Source of the DNA: JBDRGX01 sp043817485 [NCBI: bacterium]
GTDB lineage: Bacteria; JBDRGX01
Assembly: GCA_043817485.1 (NCBI GenBank)
Contig: JBDRGX010000003.1
Span: 1-17,853 of the forward strand
Direction: 5' to 3'
Length of the DNA: 17,853 bases
This document shows, in pieces, positions 1 through 6,848 of the stretch. A program made the position numbers and the translations under genes. The first letter of the stretch is position 1; each line of letters opens with the position of its first letter. The notes below the pieces were generated by a model that was not told where the DNA came from, did no database searches, and saw only the letters and a list, made by a program, of their open reading frames with translations.

Positions 1-1
1 G

Positions 2-805
2 AAAATAAAAAAAATTAAACAATATCTTAAAAATTATTATTTTATCATAAAAATTTACCAATTATATATAACAATAAAATTTATAATAATTTCCTTATGG
101 GAAAAATGGTATTTAAAAAAAACATCTTATTTAACTCGTGTTAATTTACGATATCGAGTTCATGGTTGTATGAATTTGAAAAATTTTTTAGAAGTAGGTA
201 AAAAATGTGCTCAAGATATAGAATCTGAACTTTTAAAAATAAATAAAAAAATAGATTCTTTTGAAAAAATTTTAGATTTTGGTTGTGGATGTGGTAGAAT
301 ATTAAATTATTTTAAAAATACTTCAGCCACTCTTTATGGCACAGATATTGATAAAAAAGCAATAAAATGGTGTTCACAACATTTACCTTTTGCAGAATTT
401 AATTCTAATAATGCTTTACCTTGTTTAAAATATTCTTCTAATATGTTTGATTTTATATATGCTATATCTATATTTACTCATTTGAATAAAGAATATCAAT
501 TATTATGGTTAAGAGAATTTCAAAGAATAATTAAACCACAAGGAATTCTTATTTTAAGTATTCATGGAGAATATTGCTTTCAAAATCTTTCAAAAATACA
601 AAAAGAAAATCTTGAAAAACAAGGAACAATTTTTGTAATTACAAATGTAGTAAATAATATATTTCCAAAATGGTATCAAACATCTTACCATACTAAAAAA
701 TATATTTTCAACGAATTTGGTAAATATTTTAAAATATTAAATTATGTTGATCAAGGATTAAATAATCATCAAGATATGGTGATTTTACAAAACGATAAAA
801 AATAA
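2..805 (+). CDS. Class I SAM-dependent methyltransferase, 5' end missing
   Basis: Probable S-adenosylmethionine-dependent methyltransferase. Its substrate cannot be read from the sequence. The reading frame is open from base 2 to the TAA at 803-805, giving 267 visible residues with no ATG, GTG or TTG before the ATG at 170. The stretch just before that ATG reads LRYRVHG and runs into MNLKNFLEVGKKCAQDIE. From memory, this block is continuous in relatives of this methyltransferase family, so the ATG at 170 is an internal Met and the real start lies left of the window. Counting from that Met, motif I (ILDFGCGCGRIL) is at 34-45, the acidic ribose-binding residue lies in YGTDID (56-61), and NMFDFIYAISIFTHL follows as the motif IV region. 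The C-terminus (YHTKKYIFNEFGKYFKILNY) is also family-typical. The gene converges on pilB with a 40-nt gap and no convincing terminator between them. Such proteins often accompany glycan genes, but that role is inference here. Confidence 0.85.
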   Translation, partial: KIKKIKQYLKNYYFIIKIYQLYITIKFIIISLWEKWYLKKTSYLTRVNLRYRVHGCMNLKNFLEVGKKCAQDIESELLKINKKIDSFEKILDFGCGCGRILNYFKNTSATLYGTDIDKKAIKWCSQHLPFAEFNSNNALPCLKYSSNMFDFIYAISIFTHLNKEYQLLWLREFQRIIKPQGILILSIHGEYCFQNLSKIQKENLEKQGTIFVITNVVNNIFPKWYQTSYHTKKYIFNEFGKYFKILNYVDQGLNNHQDMVILQNDKK

Positions 806-845
806 AATGCTATATTTTTGTCAATAATAATTATCAAATGTTTTC

Positions 846-2537
846 TTATTCTTGAATAGTTATTCTCATTACTTCTTCTAAACTAACTATTCCTTGTTTT
901 GCTCTATATAAAGCATTTTGAAACATTGATACCATTTTATTTTTCCTAGTAAGTTCTTTCATTTCTTGAAAAGAAAATCCAGAAGATATTAATTCTCTCA
1001 TTTCTCTAGTAATAATTAATTTTTCATAAACTGCTATTCTTCCTTTATATCCAGTTTTATCACAAGAAGAACAACCAGTGCCTACAAAAAATTTTAAATT
1101 TTCTATTTCTGCTTCATCTTTAATACCTAATTGATATAATAAATCTTTAGGATATTTTTTTTCTTCTTTACAATTTAAACATATTTTTCTAAGCAATCGT
1201 TGAGCAATAATCATTCTTAAAGCAGAAGATAAAAGATATGGTTCTATTTTCATATTTATTAAACGAACAATAGCACTTATAGCATCATTAGCATGTAGAC
1301 AACTTAAAATAAGATGGCCTGTAATAGCACCTTTTACAGCAATTTGTGCTGTTTCAGAATCTCTTATTTCTCCAATCATCATTACATCTGGATTTTGCCT
1401 AAAAAAATTTTTTAATGAATTAGAAAAAAGTAATCCAGCTTTAACATTTATTTGTAATTGATTAATTCCTTTTATTTGAAATTCAACTGGATCTTCTGCA
1501 GTAATAATATTTATAGTAGGTGAATTTATTTTTTCTATTAAAGAATAAAGAGTAGTTGTTTTCCCAGATCCTGAAGGACCAACAGCTAAAATTAAACCAA
1601 CAGGTATTTTTAGTTTTTCTTCAATTAAATCTACATCCTCCTGAAAAAATCCTAATGATTTTAAATCTAAAGATACTCTACTTTTGTCAGAAATTCTTAA
1701 AACTATTTTTTCACCATAAATAACAGGAATTGATGAAACTCTAATATCTATTATTTTATTACTTATTTTTAATCTAATTCTACCATCTTGGGGTAATCTC
1801 ATTTCTGCTATATCTAAATCAGCCATAACTTTTATTCGAGAAATAAAAGCTCGCTTTGAAGAAATTGGCAAAAAGAATTCTTCTCGAAGTATTCCGTCAA
1901 TTCTATATCTTACACGAAATGATTGATCATAAGGCTCCATATGAACATCAGTTGCTCCTTTTAACACAGCACCATGAATTATTTGATTAATTACTTTAAC
2001 TACAGGGCATTCTTTAACACTTTTTTTTAATTCTTCAAGATTTACTTCTTCTTTTTCTACTACTGAAACTTCATCTGTAAAAGATAAAGTAAATTCCCAT
2101 TCTTTTTCTTTTGTATAAAATTTTTCTATAGACTTTAAAATAGAAAATTCAGAACATATAATTTGTTGAATTTCATAACCCGTCATAAATTTTATTTTTT
2201 CAATTACTTCTAAATCTAAAGGATTAGTCATTGCTATAGTTAAAACATTCTTTCTTTTATCAATTGGAATAATTTTATACTTTTTGCATGTTTCTTCTGA
2301 AATTTCTTTTAAAAGAGAAAGATTTATATCATATCTATTTAAATCAATTGAAGGAAAACCACTAAATTTACTTAAAAGAGGATTTATTCTATCTTCTCCA
2401 ATAAAACCAAGTTTAACTAAATTATAATCAACGCTTCCACCACTTTTATTCATTTCTTTAATAGCATCTTGAAGTTGTTGTGATGTGATTTCCTTTGCAT
2501 CTATTAAAAGTTCACCTATGTTTTCTAAAAATTTCAT
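846..2537 (-). CDS. pilB: Type IV pilus assembly ATPase PilB (GspE/PulE family)
   Basis: Cytoplasmic hexameric ATPase that powers pilus extension or, in the GspE branch, type II secretion. The protein has 563 residues, normal for the family. An N-terminal MshEN-type regulatory region spans about residues 1-145 and is followed by a charged linker. The ATPase core carries Walker A GPSGSGKTT (320-328), the Asp-box region EDPVEF (348-353), Walker B DVMMIGEIRD (384-393) and the His box ending GHLILSCLHAND (407-418). A tetracysteine zinc site is formed by C453/C456 and C489/C492, which is typical of PilB and GspE. The ATG at 2537 follows AAGAGG at suitable spacing. The gene stands apart from other pilus genes, and its upstream region contains the repeat at 2572-2706. 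PilB is preferred over GspE only by general resemblance; no pilin or secretin gene is in view to decide. Confidence 0.93.
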   Translation of the reverse strand: MKFLENIGELLIDAKEITSQQLQDAIKEMNKSGGSVDYNLVKLGFIGEDRINPLLSKFSGFPSIDLNRYDINLSLLKEISEETCKKYKIIPIDKRKNVLTIAMTNPLDLEVIEKIKFMTGYEIQQIICSEFSILKSIEKFYTKEKEWEFTLSFTDEVSVVEKEEVNLEELKKSVKECPVVKVINQIIHGAVLKGATDVHMEPYDQSFRVRYRIDGILREEFFLPISSKRAFISRIKVMADLDIAEMRLPQDGRIRLKISNKIIDIRVSSIPVIYGEKIVLRISDKSRVSLDLKSLGFFQEDVDLIEEKLKIPVGLILAVGPSGSGKTTTLYSLIEKINSPTINIITAEDPVEFQIKGINQLQINVKAGLLFSNSLKNFFRQNPDVMMIGEIRDSETAQIAVKGAITGHLILSCLHANDAISAIVRLINMKIEPYLLSSALRMIIAQRLLRKICLNCKEEKKYPKDLLYQLGIKDEAEIENLKFFVGTGCSSCDKTGYKGRIAVYEKLIITREMRELISSGFSFQEMKELTRKNKMVSMFQNALYRAKQGIVSLEEVMRITIQE

Positions 2538-2561
2538 TAAAACCTCTTAATTGAAATTGCA

Positions 2562-2591
2562 TTTAAACACTAACTGTATTGGTTTTGTCAT
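2562..2591 (-). promoter_or_regulatory. Candidate pilB promoter inside the repeat element
   Basis: On the minus strand ATGACA (2586-2591, five of six bases of the -35 consensus) is followed after 18 nt by TTTAAA (2562-2567, four of six bases of the -10 consensus). Transcription would start near 2555, about 18 nt before the pilB ATG. The -35-like bases lie in the block conserved with the repeat at 5323-5467, so the repeat may supply the promoter. AT-rich DNA yields such matches by chance, so this is weak. Confidence 0.25.
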
Positions 2592-2706
2592 CGGCTTTTT
2601 ATGTCCCCCGCTGGCGGGGGTGTCCGTTAGGACAGGGGGTGGAATTCTTTAATACATTTCCATTACCTTCTATCCACCTTGTTATCATTTTAAATGCAAC
2701 TGTATT
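2572..2706. repeat. GC-rich palindromic repeat, copy 1
   Basis: Intergenic element in the 313-nt space between pilB and tRNA-Tyr. It opens with AACTGTATTGGTTTTGTCA and CGGCT. A perfect hairpin CCCCCGCTGGCGGGGG follows (2605-2620), then a second one, TGTCCGTTAGGACA (2621-2634), then GGTGGAATTCTT. The 9-mer AACTGTATT recurs at the right end (2698-2706). Separately, an 11-bp inverted repeat TTGCATTTAAA (2557-2567) / TTTAAATGCAA (2689-2699) brackets most of the element. The opening block, the GTCCGTTAG hairpin region and GGTG..AATTCTT are shared with 5323-5467, in the same orientation. The element codes for nothing evident. It could be a small non-autonomous mobile element or a structured RNA. 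Confidence 0.75.
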
Positions 2707-2748
2707 ATTTAATTTTACTAAATAAATAATAAAACTCAAATTTCAAAA

Positions 2749-2795
2749 AAAAATACCTTACTATTATTTAATTTTTATAATAGAAAGGTATTTTT
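2749..2795 (-). terminator. Rho-independent terminator after the cysS-rlmB-tRNA unit
   Basis: Long imperfect hairpin. An outer stem AAATACCTT/AAGGTATTT (2751-2759 with 2785-2793) and an inner stem CTATTAT/ATAATAG (2761-2767 with 2777-2783) are separated by one A-A mismatch, and the loop is 9 nt. On the minus strand the hairpin is followed by nine T residues, as expected for the end of the tRNA transcript about 55 nt downstream of tRNA-Tyr. A shorter T run also follows it on the plus strand, so it could act in both directions. Confidence 0.88.
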
Positions 2796-2850
2796 ACAAA
2801 AACAATTGCAATAATATTATAACAAACATTTTACAAAATTCTAAATTAAA

Positions 2851-2936
2851 TGGTGGGGAGAGAAGGATTTGAACCTTCGAAGACATTTGCCAGCAGATTT
2901 ACAGTCTGCCCCCTTTGGCCGCTAGGGTATCTCCCC
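2851..2936 (-). tRNA. tRNA-Tyr (anticodon GTA)
   Basis: Complete class II tRNA of 86 nt including an encoded CCA. The acceptor stem is GGGGAGA/TCTCCCC with discriminator A. The anticodon stem GCAGA/TCTGC encloses CTGTAAA, giving anticodon GTA. There is a long variable region of about 14 nt before the T arm GAAGG-TTCAAAT-CCTTC. It lies 23 nt after tRNA-Thr and is probably cut from the same transcript. Confidence 0.97.
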
Positions 2937-2959
2937 ATATATAATTTTATAACGATTTT

Positions 2960-3034
2960 TGGAGCTGGCGAGAGGAGTTGAACCCCCGACCAGGTGATTA
3001 CAAATCACCTGCTCTACCACTGAGCTACGCCAGC
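2960..3034 (-). tRNA. tRNA-Thr (anticodon TGT)
   Basis: Complete 75-nt tRNA with encoded CCA. The acceptor stem is GCTGGCG/CGCCAGC with discriminator T. The anticodon stem GGTGA/TCACC encloses TTTGTAA, giving anticodon TGT for ACA codons. The T arm GGGGG-TTCAACT-CCTCT has a G-T pair. Its first 10 nt (3025-3034) are also the last 10 nt of the rlmB coding sequence, and the rlmB stop codon TAG is tRNA positions 8-10. Confidence 0.97.
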
Positions 3035-3765
3035 CTTTGCTTTAAAACTTCATACATTACAATTGATGCTGCAACTGAAGCATTAAGCGAATCTACTTTT
3101 CCTAATAAAGGAATTTTTACTAAAATATCACTATTTTCTTGCGTTAATCTTCTTAACCCTTTAGCTTCACTTCCTATTACTAAACACAATGGTATTTTAA
3201 AATTTTGTTTCCAATAATTAATAGTACCACTTTTTTCAACACCAATTACCCAAATATTATTTTTTTTAAGAATTTTGATTGTTTCTGCTATATTAACTAC
3301 TTGTACTACATTTACATATTCTAAAGCACCAGCAGAAGTTTTTGTTACTGCTTGTGTTAAAGATACTTGATGTTTTTGAGGCATAATTACTGCATGCGCC
3401 CCTACTGCTTCTACTGTTCTTAAAATTGCTCCTAAATTATGTGGATCTTCTATTTGATCAACCATAATTAAAAAAGGCAATTCATTTTTCTTTTCAATAA
3501 TATCAAAAACATCTTCTAATAAAACAAATTCTTTAGCACTTACATATGCTATTATTCCTTGATGAGAAGCATAATTTGTTTGATTATCTAAAAAATTTTT
3601 AGATTGGTATTCTGTATTAATGTTTTTTTCTTTTGTCAATAAAATAATTTTATTTATACTATCACCTTCTACTCCATCAGATAAAATTATTTTATTAAAT
3701 TTTCTTTTATTTGCTCTTAAAGCTTCATAAATTGGATTTCTTCCAATTAAAATATCTTCTTTCAT
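3025..3765 (-). CDS. rlmB: 23S rRNA 2'-O-methyltransferase RlmB (SpoU/TrmH family)
   Basis: Predicted to methylate the ribose of 23S rRNA G2251 (E. coli numbering), which lies in the peptidyl-transferase P loop. From the chosen start the protein has 246 residues, a normal length. It has an L30e-like N-terminal RNA-binding domain (GRNPIYEALRANKRKFNKI) and a trefoil-knot SPOUT domain. The SPOUT domain carries the three family motifs: EDPHNLGAILRTVEA with the Asn and Arg, LVIGSEAKGL, and IPLLGKVDSLNASVAASI. The frame could begin at a TTG at 3780, but the ATG at 3765 overlaps the cysS TGA as ATGA, has GGAG 9 nt upstream, and gives the usual N-terminus, so it is preferred. The pair is therefore probably translationally coupled. 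At the other end the gene runs into tRNA-Thr. TrmH paralogues are similar, but the length and the cysS-rlmB-tRNA order favour RlmB. Confidence 0.93.
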   Translation of the reverse strand: MKEDILIGRNPIYEALRANKRKFNKIILSDGVEGDSINKIILLTKEKNINTEYQSKNFLDNQTNYASHQGIIAYVSAKEFVLLEDVFDIIEKKNELPFLIMVDQIEDPHNLGAILRTVEAVGAHAVIMPQKHQVSLTQAVTKTSAGALEYVNVVQVVNIAETIKILKKNNIWVIGVEKSGTINYWKQNFKIPLCLVIGSEAKGLRRLTQENSDILVKIPLLGKVDSLNASVAASIVMYEVLKQRLA

Positions 3766-5198
3766 TGTTTTCTGCTCCAAATTGTTCCTTGAGAAGTATC
3801 CTCTAAAATAATGTTCATTTCTTGAAGTTGTTTTCTAATTTCATCTGCTTGTGCATATTTTTTTTCTTTACGAGCATTTTCTCTTTGTTTTATTAATTTT
3901 TCTATTTCTTCTGAAATAATTTCTTGTGTAACAATTGCTTGTGAAACAATTTTTTGTTTAAATTCATAAATTCCAAAAAAATTTGTCCAATTTATTAAAA
4001 TATTTTTAGCACTATTTAAATAATTCCATTGTTCAATATTATTTATTTTTTGTTCTCTTTTATCAATATAAAGATTTATTTCTTTTATAAATTCAAAAAT
4101 AATTCCTATTGCTTTTGCAGCATTAAAATCATCATCCATTATTTCTTCAATTTTTTTATTAAATTCACTAAATTTATTTTCAAAAACATCTTTTGTTTGT
4201 TTAAAAGAAACTAATAAATTGTCTATTCTTTTTATACTATTACTAATTCTTTCTAAACCATTTTTTGCTTCTTCTAATTTTTCTAAACTAAAATCTAATG
4301 GACTTCTATAATGACTTGAAAGAATAAAAAATCTTATTACTTCTTTTTTATATAAATTTAATACTTGTTTTATTGTGAAAAAATTTCCCAGAGATTTGGA
4401 CATTTTTTCACCACTAATTTTTACAAAACCATTATGTACCCAATATGAAACAAATTTTTTACCTGTAGCTGCTTCTGATTGAGCTATTTCATTTTCATGA
4501 TGAGGAAAAATTAAATCTTGTCCACCGCCATGAATATCAAAAGTTTCTCCTAAATATTTTAAAGATATTGCTGAACATTCGATATGCCAACCAGGACGAC
4601 CTTTTCCCCAAGGACTTTCCCAAAATATTTCATTTGGCTTTGAAGATTTCCAAAGAGCAAAATCTAAAGGACTTCTTTTTTTTTCATTTATTTCTATTCT
4701 TACACCTGATTGCATTTCTTCTAATGTCCTTTTAGAAAGCATTCCATAATTTTTAAATTTTTTTACTTCAAAAAAAACATTTCCATCTATATTATAAGCA
4801 AAATCTTTTTCAATTAAATTTTTTATTAAATCAATTATTTCTTTCATATGTTCGGTCACTTTAGGATAAAAACAAGCTTTTTCTATTCCTAAATTTTCTA
4901 TATCTTTAAAATATTCTTCAATATATTTTTCTGCTATTTCTTTAACACTTTTATTTAAAGAATTTGCTTTATTGATAATTTTATCATCTACATCCGTAAA
5001 ATTAGTAATATATTCTACTTTATATCCTTTATAAATTAAATATTTTTTAATCATATCAAAAACTATTCCTGCTCTTGCGTGTCCTATGTGACAATCATCA
5101 TAAGGAGTAATTCCACAAACATACATTTTGACAACATCAAATACAATTGGTTTAAATATTTCTTTTTTTTGTGTAAATGTATTGTAAATTTGCAACAA
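3762..5198 (-). CDS. cysS: Cysteinyl-tRNA synthetase
   Basis: Class I aminoacyl-tRNA synthetase that charges tRNA-Cys in the cytoplasm. At 478 residues it is a usual length. The catalytic core shows MYVCGITPYDDCHIGHARAG (25-44) with the HIGH signature at 37-40, FTDVDDKI (67-74), the zinc-site residues C28 and C208 with the FPHHENE segment (231-237), and KMSKS (265-269). The C-terminal helical DALR-type region ends with an anticodon-binding tail (ARKEKKYAQADEIRKQL). The start is a TTG at 5198 with AGGAG exactly 7 nt upstream; no ATG fits better. Its TGA stop overlaps the rlmB ATG. The 283-nt leader upstream holds a palindrome and a dispersed repeat but no T-box signature. Confidence 0.96.
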   Translation of the reverse strand: MLQIYNTFTQKKEIFKPIVFDVVKMYVCGITPYDDCHIGHARAGIVFDMIKKYLIYKGYKVEYITNFTDVDDKIINKANSLNKSVKEIAEKYIEEYFKDIENLGIEKACFYPKVTEHMKEIIDLIKNLIEKDFAYNIDGNVFFEVKKFKNYGMLSKRTLEEMQSGVRIEINEKKRSPLDFALWKSSKPNEIFWESPWGKGRPGWHIECSAISLKYLGETFDIHGGGQDLIFPHHENEIAQSEAATGKKFVSYWVHNGFVKISGEKMSKSLGNFFTIKQVLNLYKKEVIRFFILSSHYRSPLDFSLEKLEEAKNGLERISNSIKRIDNLLVSFKQTKDVFENKFSEFNKKIEEIMDDDFNAAKAIGIIFEFIKEINLYIDKREQKINNIEQWNYLNSAKNILINWTNFFGIYEFKQKIVSQAIVTQEIISEEIEKLIKQRENARKEKKYAQADEIRKQLQEMNIILEDTSQGTIWSRKQ

Positions 5199-5275
5199 TA
5201 TAATTCTCCTATAACAGATTTTCTAATTTAAAATCTCATATTGTTTTACTTTTTATATGGTAAAATTGTATGGTA

Positions 5276-5299
5276 AACCGATGATTTAAATCATCGGTT
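5276..5299. promoter_or_regulatory. Perfect 24-bp palindrome upstream of cysS
   Basis: The half-site AACCGATGATTT (5276-5287) is followed directly by its exact reverse complement AAATCATCGGTT (5288-5299). The centre is 90 nt upstream of the cysS TTG start and about 195 nt downstream of the lysC stop. A direct repeat of TATGGTAAA (5256-5264 and 5269-5277) lies against its left side. No T run follows on either strand, so it is a poor terminator. A binding site for a dimeric regulator, or a hairpin in the cysS leader, would fit. Confidence 0.5.
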
Positions 5300-5322
5300 C
5301 AATATAAATGATCTCAACTTTT

Positions 5323-5467
5323 AACTGTGTTGGTTTTGTCACGGCTCAATATATAATCATAATCAAGTAAGTCAAAATTTTTAAATTTCTTATCCCCTGT
5401 TAACGGATATGTCCGTTAGAGGACATTAGGTGAAAATTCTTCATTCTGTATTTTGACTTCCTGTATT
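5323..5467. repeat. GC-rich palindromic repeat, copy 2
   Basis: Second member of the family seen at 2572-2706, lying between lysC and cysS. It starts with AACTGTGTTGGTTTTGTCA and CGGCT. It then has about 40 nt of AT-rich sequence absent from copy 1, then ATCCCC. A perfect hairpin TAACGGATATGTCCGTTA follows (5401-5418), then GAGGACA, then GGTGAAAATTCTT. CTGTATT closes it at 5461-5467, echoing the CTGTGTT at its start. A 10-bp perfect inverted repeat AAGTCAAAAT (5369-5378) / ATTTTGACTT (5450-5459) brackets the hairpin. It ends 15 nt before the lysC stop codon. Confidence 0.72.
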
Positions 5468-5481
5468 CATAATTTGTTTTA

Positions 5482-6837
5482 TTATTCAAAAAATGCTTTA
5501 TATAAAGCATTTACAGCCATTTCTGCATCATTTTCTTTAATTCCAAAAATCATACTTATTTCAGATGCTCCTTGAGAAATCATTTCAATATTAACTTTAA
5601 CTTTTGCAAGATTATATGTTGCCCGAAATGCCATACCTGGAATATGTTTCATTCCTTCCCCAACTACAGAAATTAAAGCAATATTATGTTCTAAAGAAAC
5701 TGTATCTGGATTAAGTTTTTCAAAAATTTCTTTTTTAATTTCTTCAAACAATTCTTTTGATATTTGCTTTTGTTTTAAAACAACAGAAATATTATCAACA
5801 CCAGAAGGTGTATGTTCATAAGAAAGATTTTTTTCTTCTAAAATTTGTAAAAGCTTTCTTCCAAATCCTTTTTCTTTATTCATTAAATATTTTTCTACAT
5901 TAATACTACAAAATCCTTTACTACAAGCAATTCCGACTATTTTGCCAGATTCTAATTTTCTATCAGGAACAACAAAAGTACCTTCATAAAAAGAATTATT
6001 TGTATTTTTAATTTCAACGGGAATATTTTTTTTCATTACAGGATACATTGCCTCATCATGAAATACTGTAAATCCAGCACAAGAAAGTTCTCTTAATTCT
6101 CTATAAGTAATTTCTTTAATTTGAACAGGATTTTTAATAATATAAGGATCTACTGCAAAAAGACCATCTACATCAGTAAAATTTTCATAAAGTTCTGCAT
6201 CAACAACATTGGCTAAAATAGAGCCCGTTAAATCAGAACCACCACGAGAAAAAGTAGCAATTTCTCCTTTTTGAGTATATCCATAAAAACCCGGGAAAAC
6301 AACTATTTCTTCTATCCCTTTTAAACAAGATAAAGCAATATAAGAAGATTCTAAAATATTTGCATTTCCAAAATTTTCATCAACTAATAAACCAACTTCT
6401 CGAGGATCAACAAATTTACATTTATGTCCTAAATTATTTAAATAATCAGCAAGTATTTTGGCACTATATTCTTCTCCTAATGCTTTAATAGAATCTAAAT
6501 ATTTTTTTTCATCAACAAAAAATGTTTTCAATCTTTTAATTAAATCATTTTCAGCTTCGTAAGCTAATTTAGTATCTATGTTAAGTCCTAAACATATATT
6601 TAAAAATCTTTCTTTTATTTGATCAACACAAAAAGAAATTGTATTTTTTTGTAAATAATCATTAGCACATTTAATTAAAAGATCTGTAATTTTTTCTTCA
6701 TTTTTATTTATTTTTCCCGGAGCAGAAACAACTATTATTTTTCTTTTTTTATCTTGTAAAATAATTTCTGCAACTTTTTTTATTTGTTCACTATTAGCAA
6801 CAGATGAACCACCAAATTTACAAACTTTTATCCCCAT
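5482..6837 (-). CDS. lysC: Aspartate kinase
   Basis: Phosphorylates L-aspartate, the first step toward lysine/diaminopimelate, threonine and methionine; diaminopimelate also feeds peptidoglycan. The protein has 451 residues and is monofunctional, with no homoserine dehydrogenase domain. The kinase domain begins with VCKFGGSSVA (5-14), and carries FSRGGSDLTGSILAN and FTDVDGLFAVDP, the nucleotide- and substrate-binding segments. Two C-terminal ACT domains (about 310-451) include the typical ALISVVGEGMKHIPGMA and VNIEMISQGASEISMIF, so feedback inhibition by an amino acid is expected. The ATG at 6837 has AGGAG upstream and begins 11 nt after the PEPCK-like gene ends, so the two are probably co-transcribed. 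No lysine riboswitch can fit in that gap. The architecture resembles Bacillus-type aspartokinase III. Confidence 0.95.
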   Translation of the reverse strand: MGIKVCKFGGSSVANSEQIKKVAEIILQDKKRKIIVVSAPGKINKNEEKITDLLIKCANDYLQKNTISFCVDQIKERFLNICLGLNIDTKLAYEAENDLIKRLKTFFVDEKKYLDSIKALGEEYSAKILADYLNNLGHKCKFVDPREVGLLVDENFGNANILESSYIALSCLKGIEEIVVFPGFYGYTQKGEIATFSRGGSDLTGSILANVVDAELYENFTDVDGLFAVDPYIIKNPVQIKEITYRELRELSCAGFTVFHDEAMYPVMKKNIPVEIKNTNNSFYEGTFVVPDRKLESGKIVGIACSKGFCSINVEKYLMNKEKGFGRKLLQILEEKNLSYEHTPSGVDNISVVLKQKQISKELFEEIKKEIFEKLNPDTVSLEHNIALISVVGEGMKHIPGMAFRATYNLAKVKVNIEMISQGASEISMIFGIKENDAEMAVNALYKAFFE

Positions 6838-6848
6838 TTTATTCTCTC

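Noticed and set aside
806-845. Bidirectional terminator between the methyltransferase and pilB
   Set aside because: Only a few weak A-T pairs can form and no G-C stem is present. Nothing reliable can be called.
2601-2640. The GC-rich hairpins of repeat copy 1 as a Rho-independent terminator
   Set aside because: Neither strand has a T run directly after the stems. A proper terminator for the tRNA transcript is already present at 2749-2795.
2978-3217. Plus-strand frame of 79 codons beginning MNPRPGDYKSPALPLSYAS
   Set aside because: This is the antisense reading of tRNA-Thr running into rlmB, a well-known kind of spurious protein. It has no independent coding signal.
4029-4214. Plus-strand frames opposite cysS, the Wzy-like gene, the flippase, the GT4 gene, galE and the DUF3108-like gene
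   Set aside because: All lie antisense to well-supported genes, are short and of biased composition (Phe/Ile/Lys/Asn), and match no family I know.
2557-5467. Intergenic repeats as a CRISPR array or integron attC sites
   Set aside because: There are only two degenerate copies 2.7 kb apart, with no regular spacers, no cas or integrase gene, and no paired attC core sites in the right positions.
5199-5481. T-box leader for cysS
   Set aside because: No T-box antiterminator signature (AGGGTGG-type block) and no terminator with a T run precede cysS on the minus strand.
6838-6848. Lysine riboswitch upstream of lysC
   Set aside because: Only 11 nt separate lysC from the gene before it, too little for a riboswitch.
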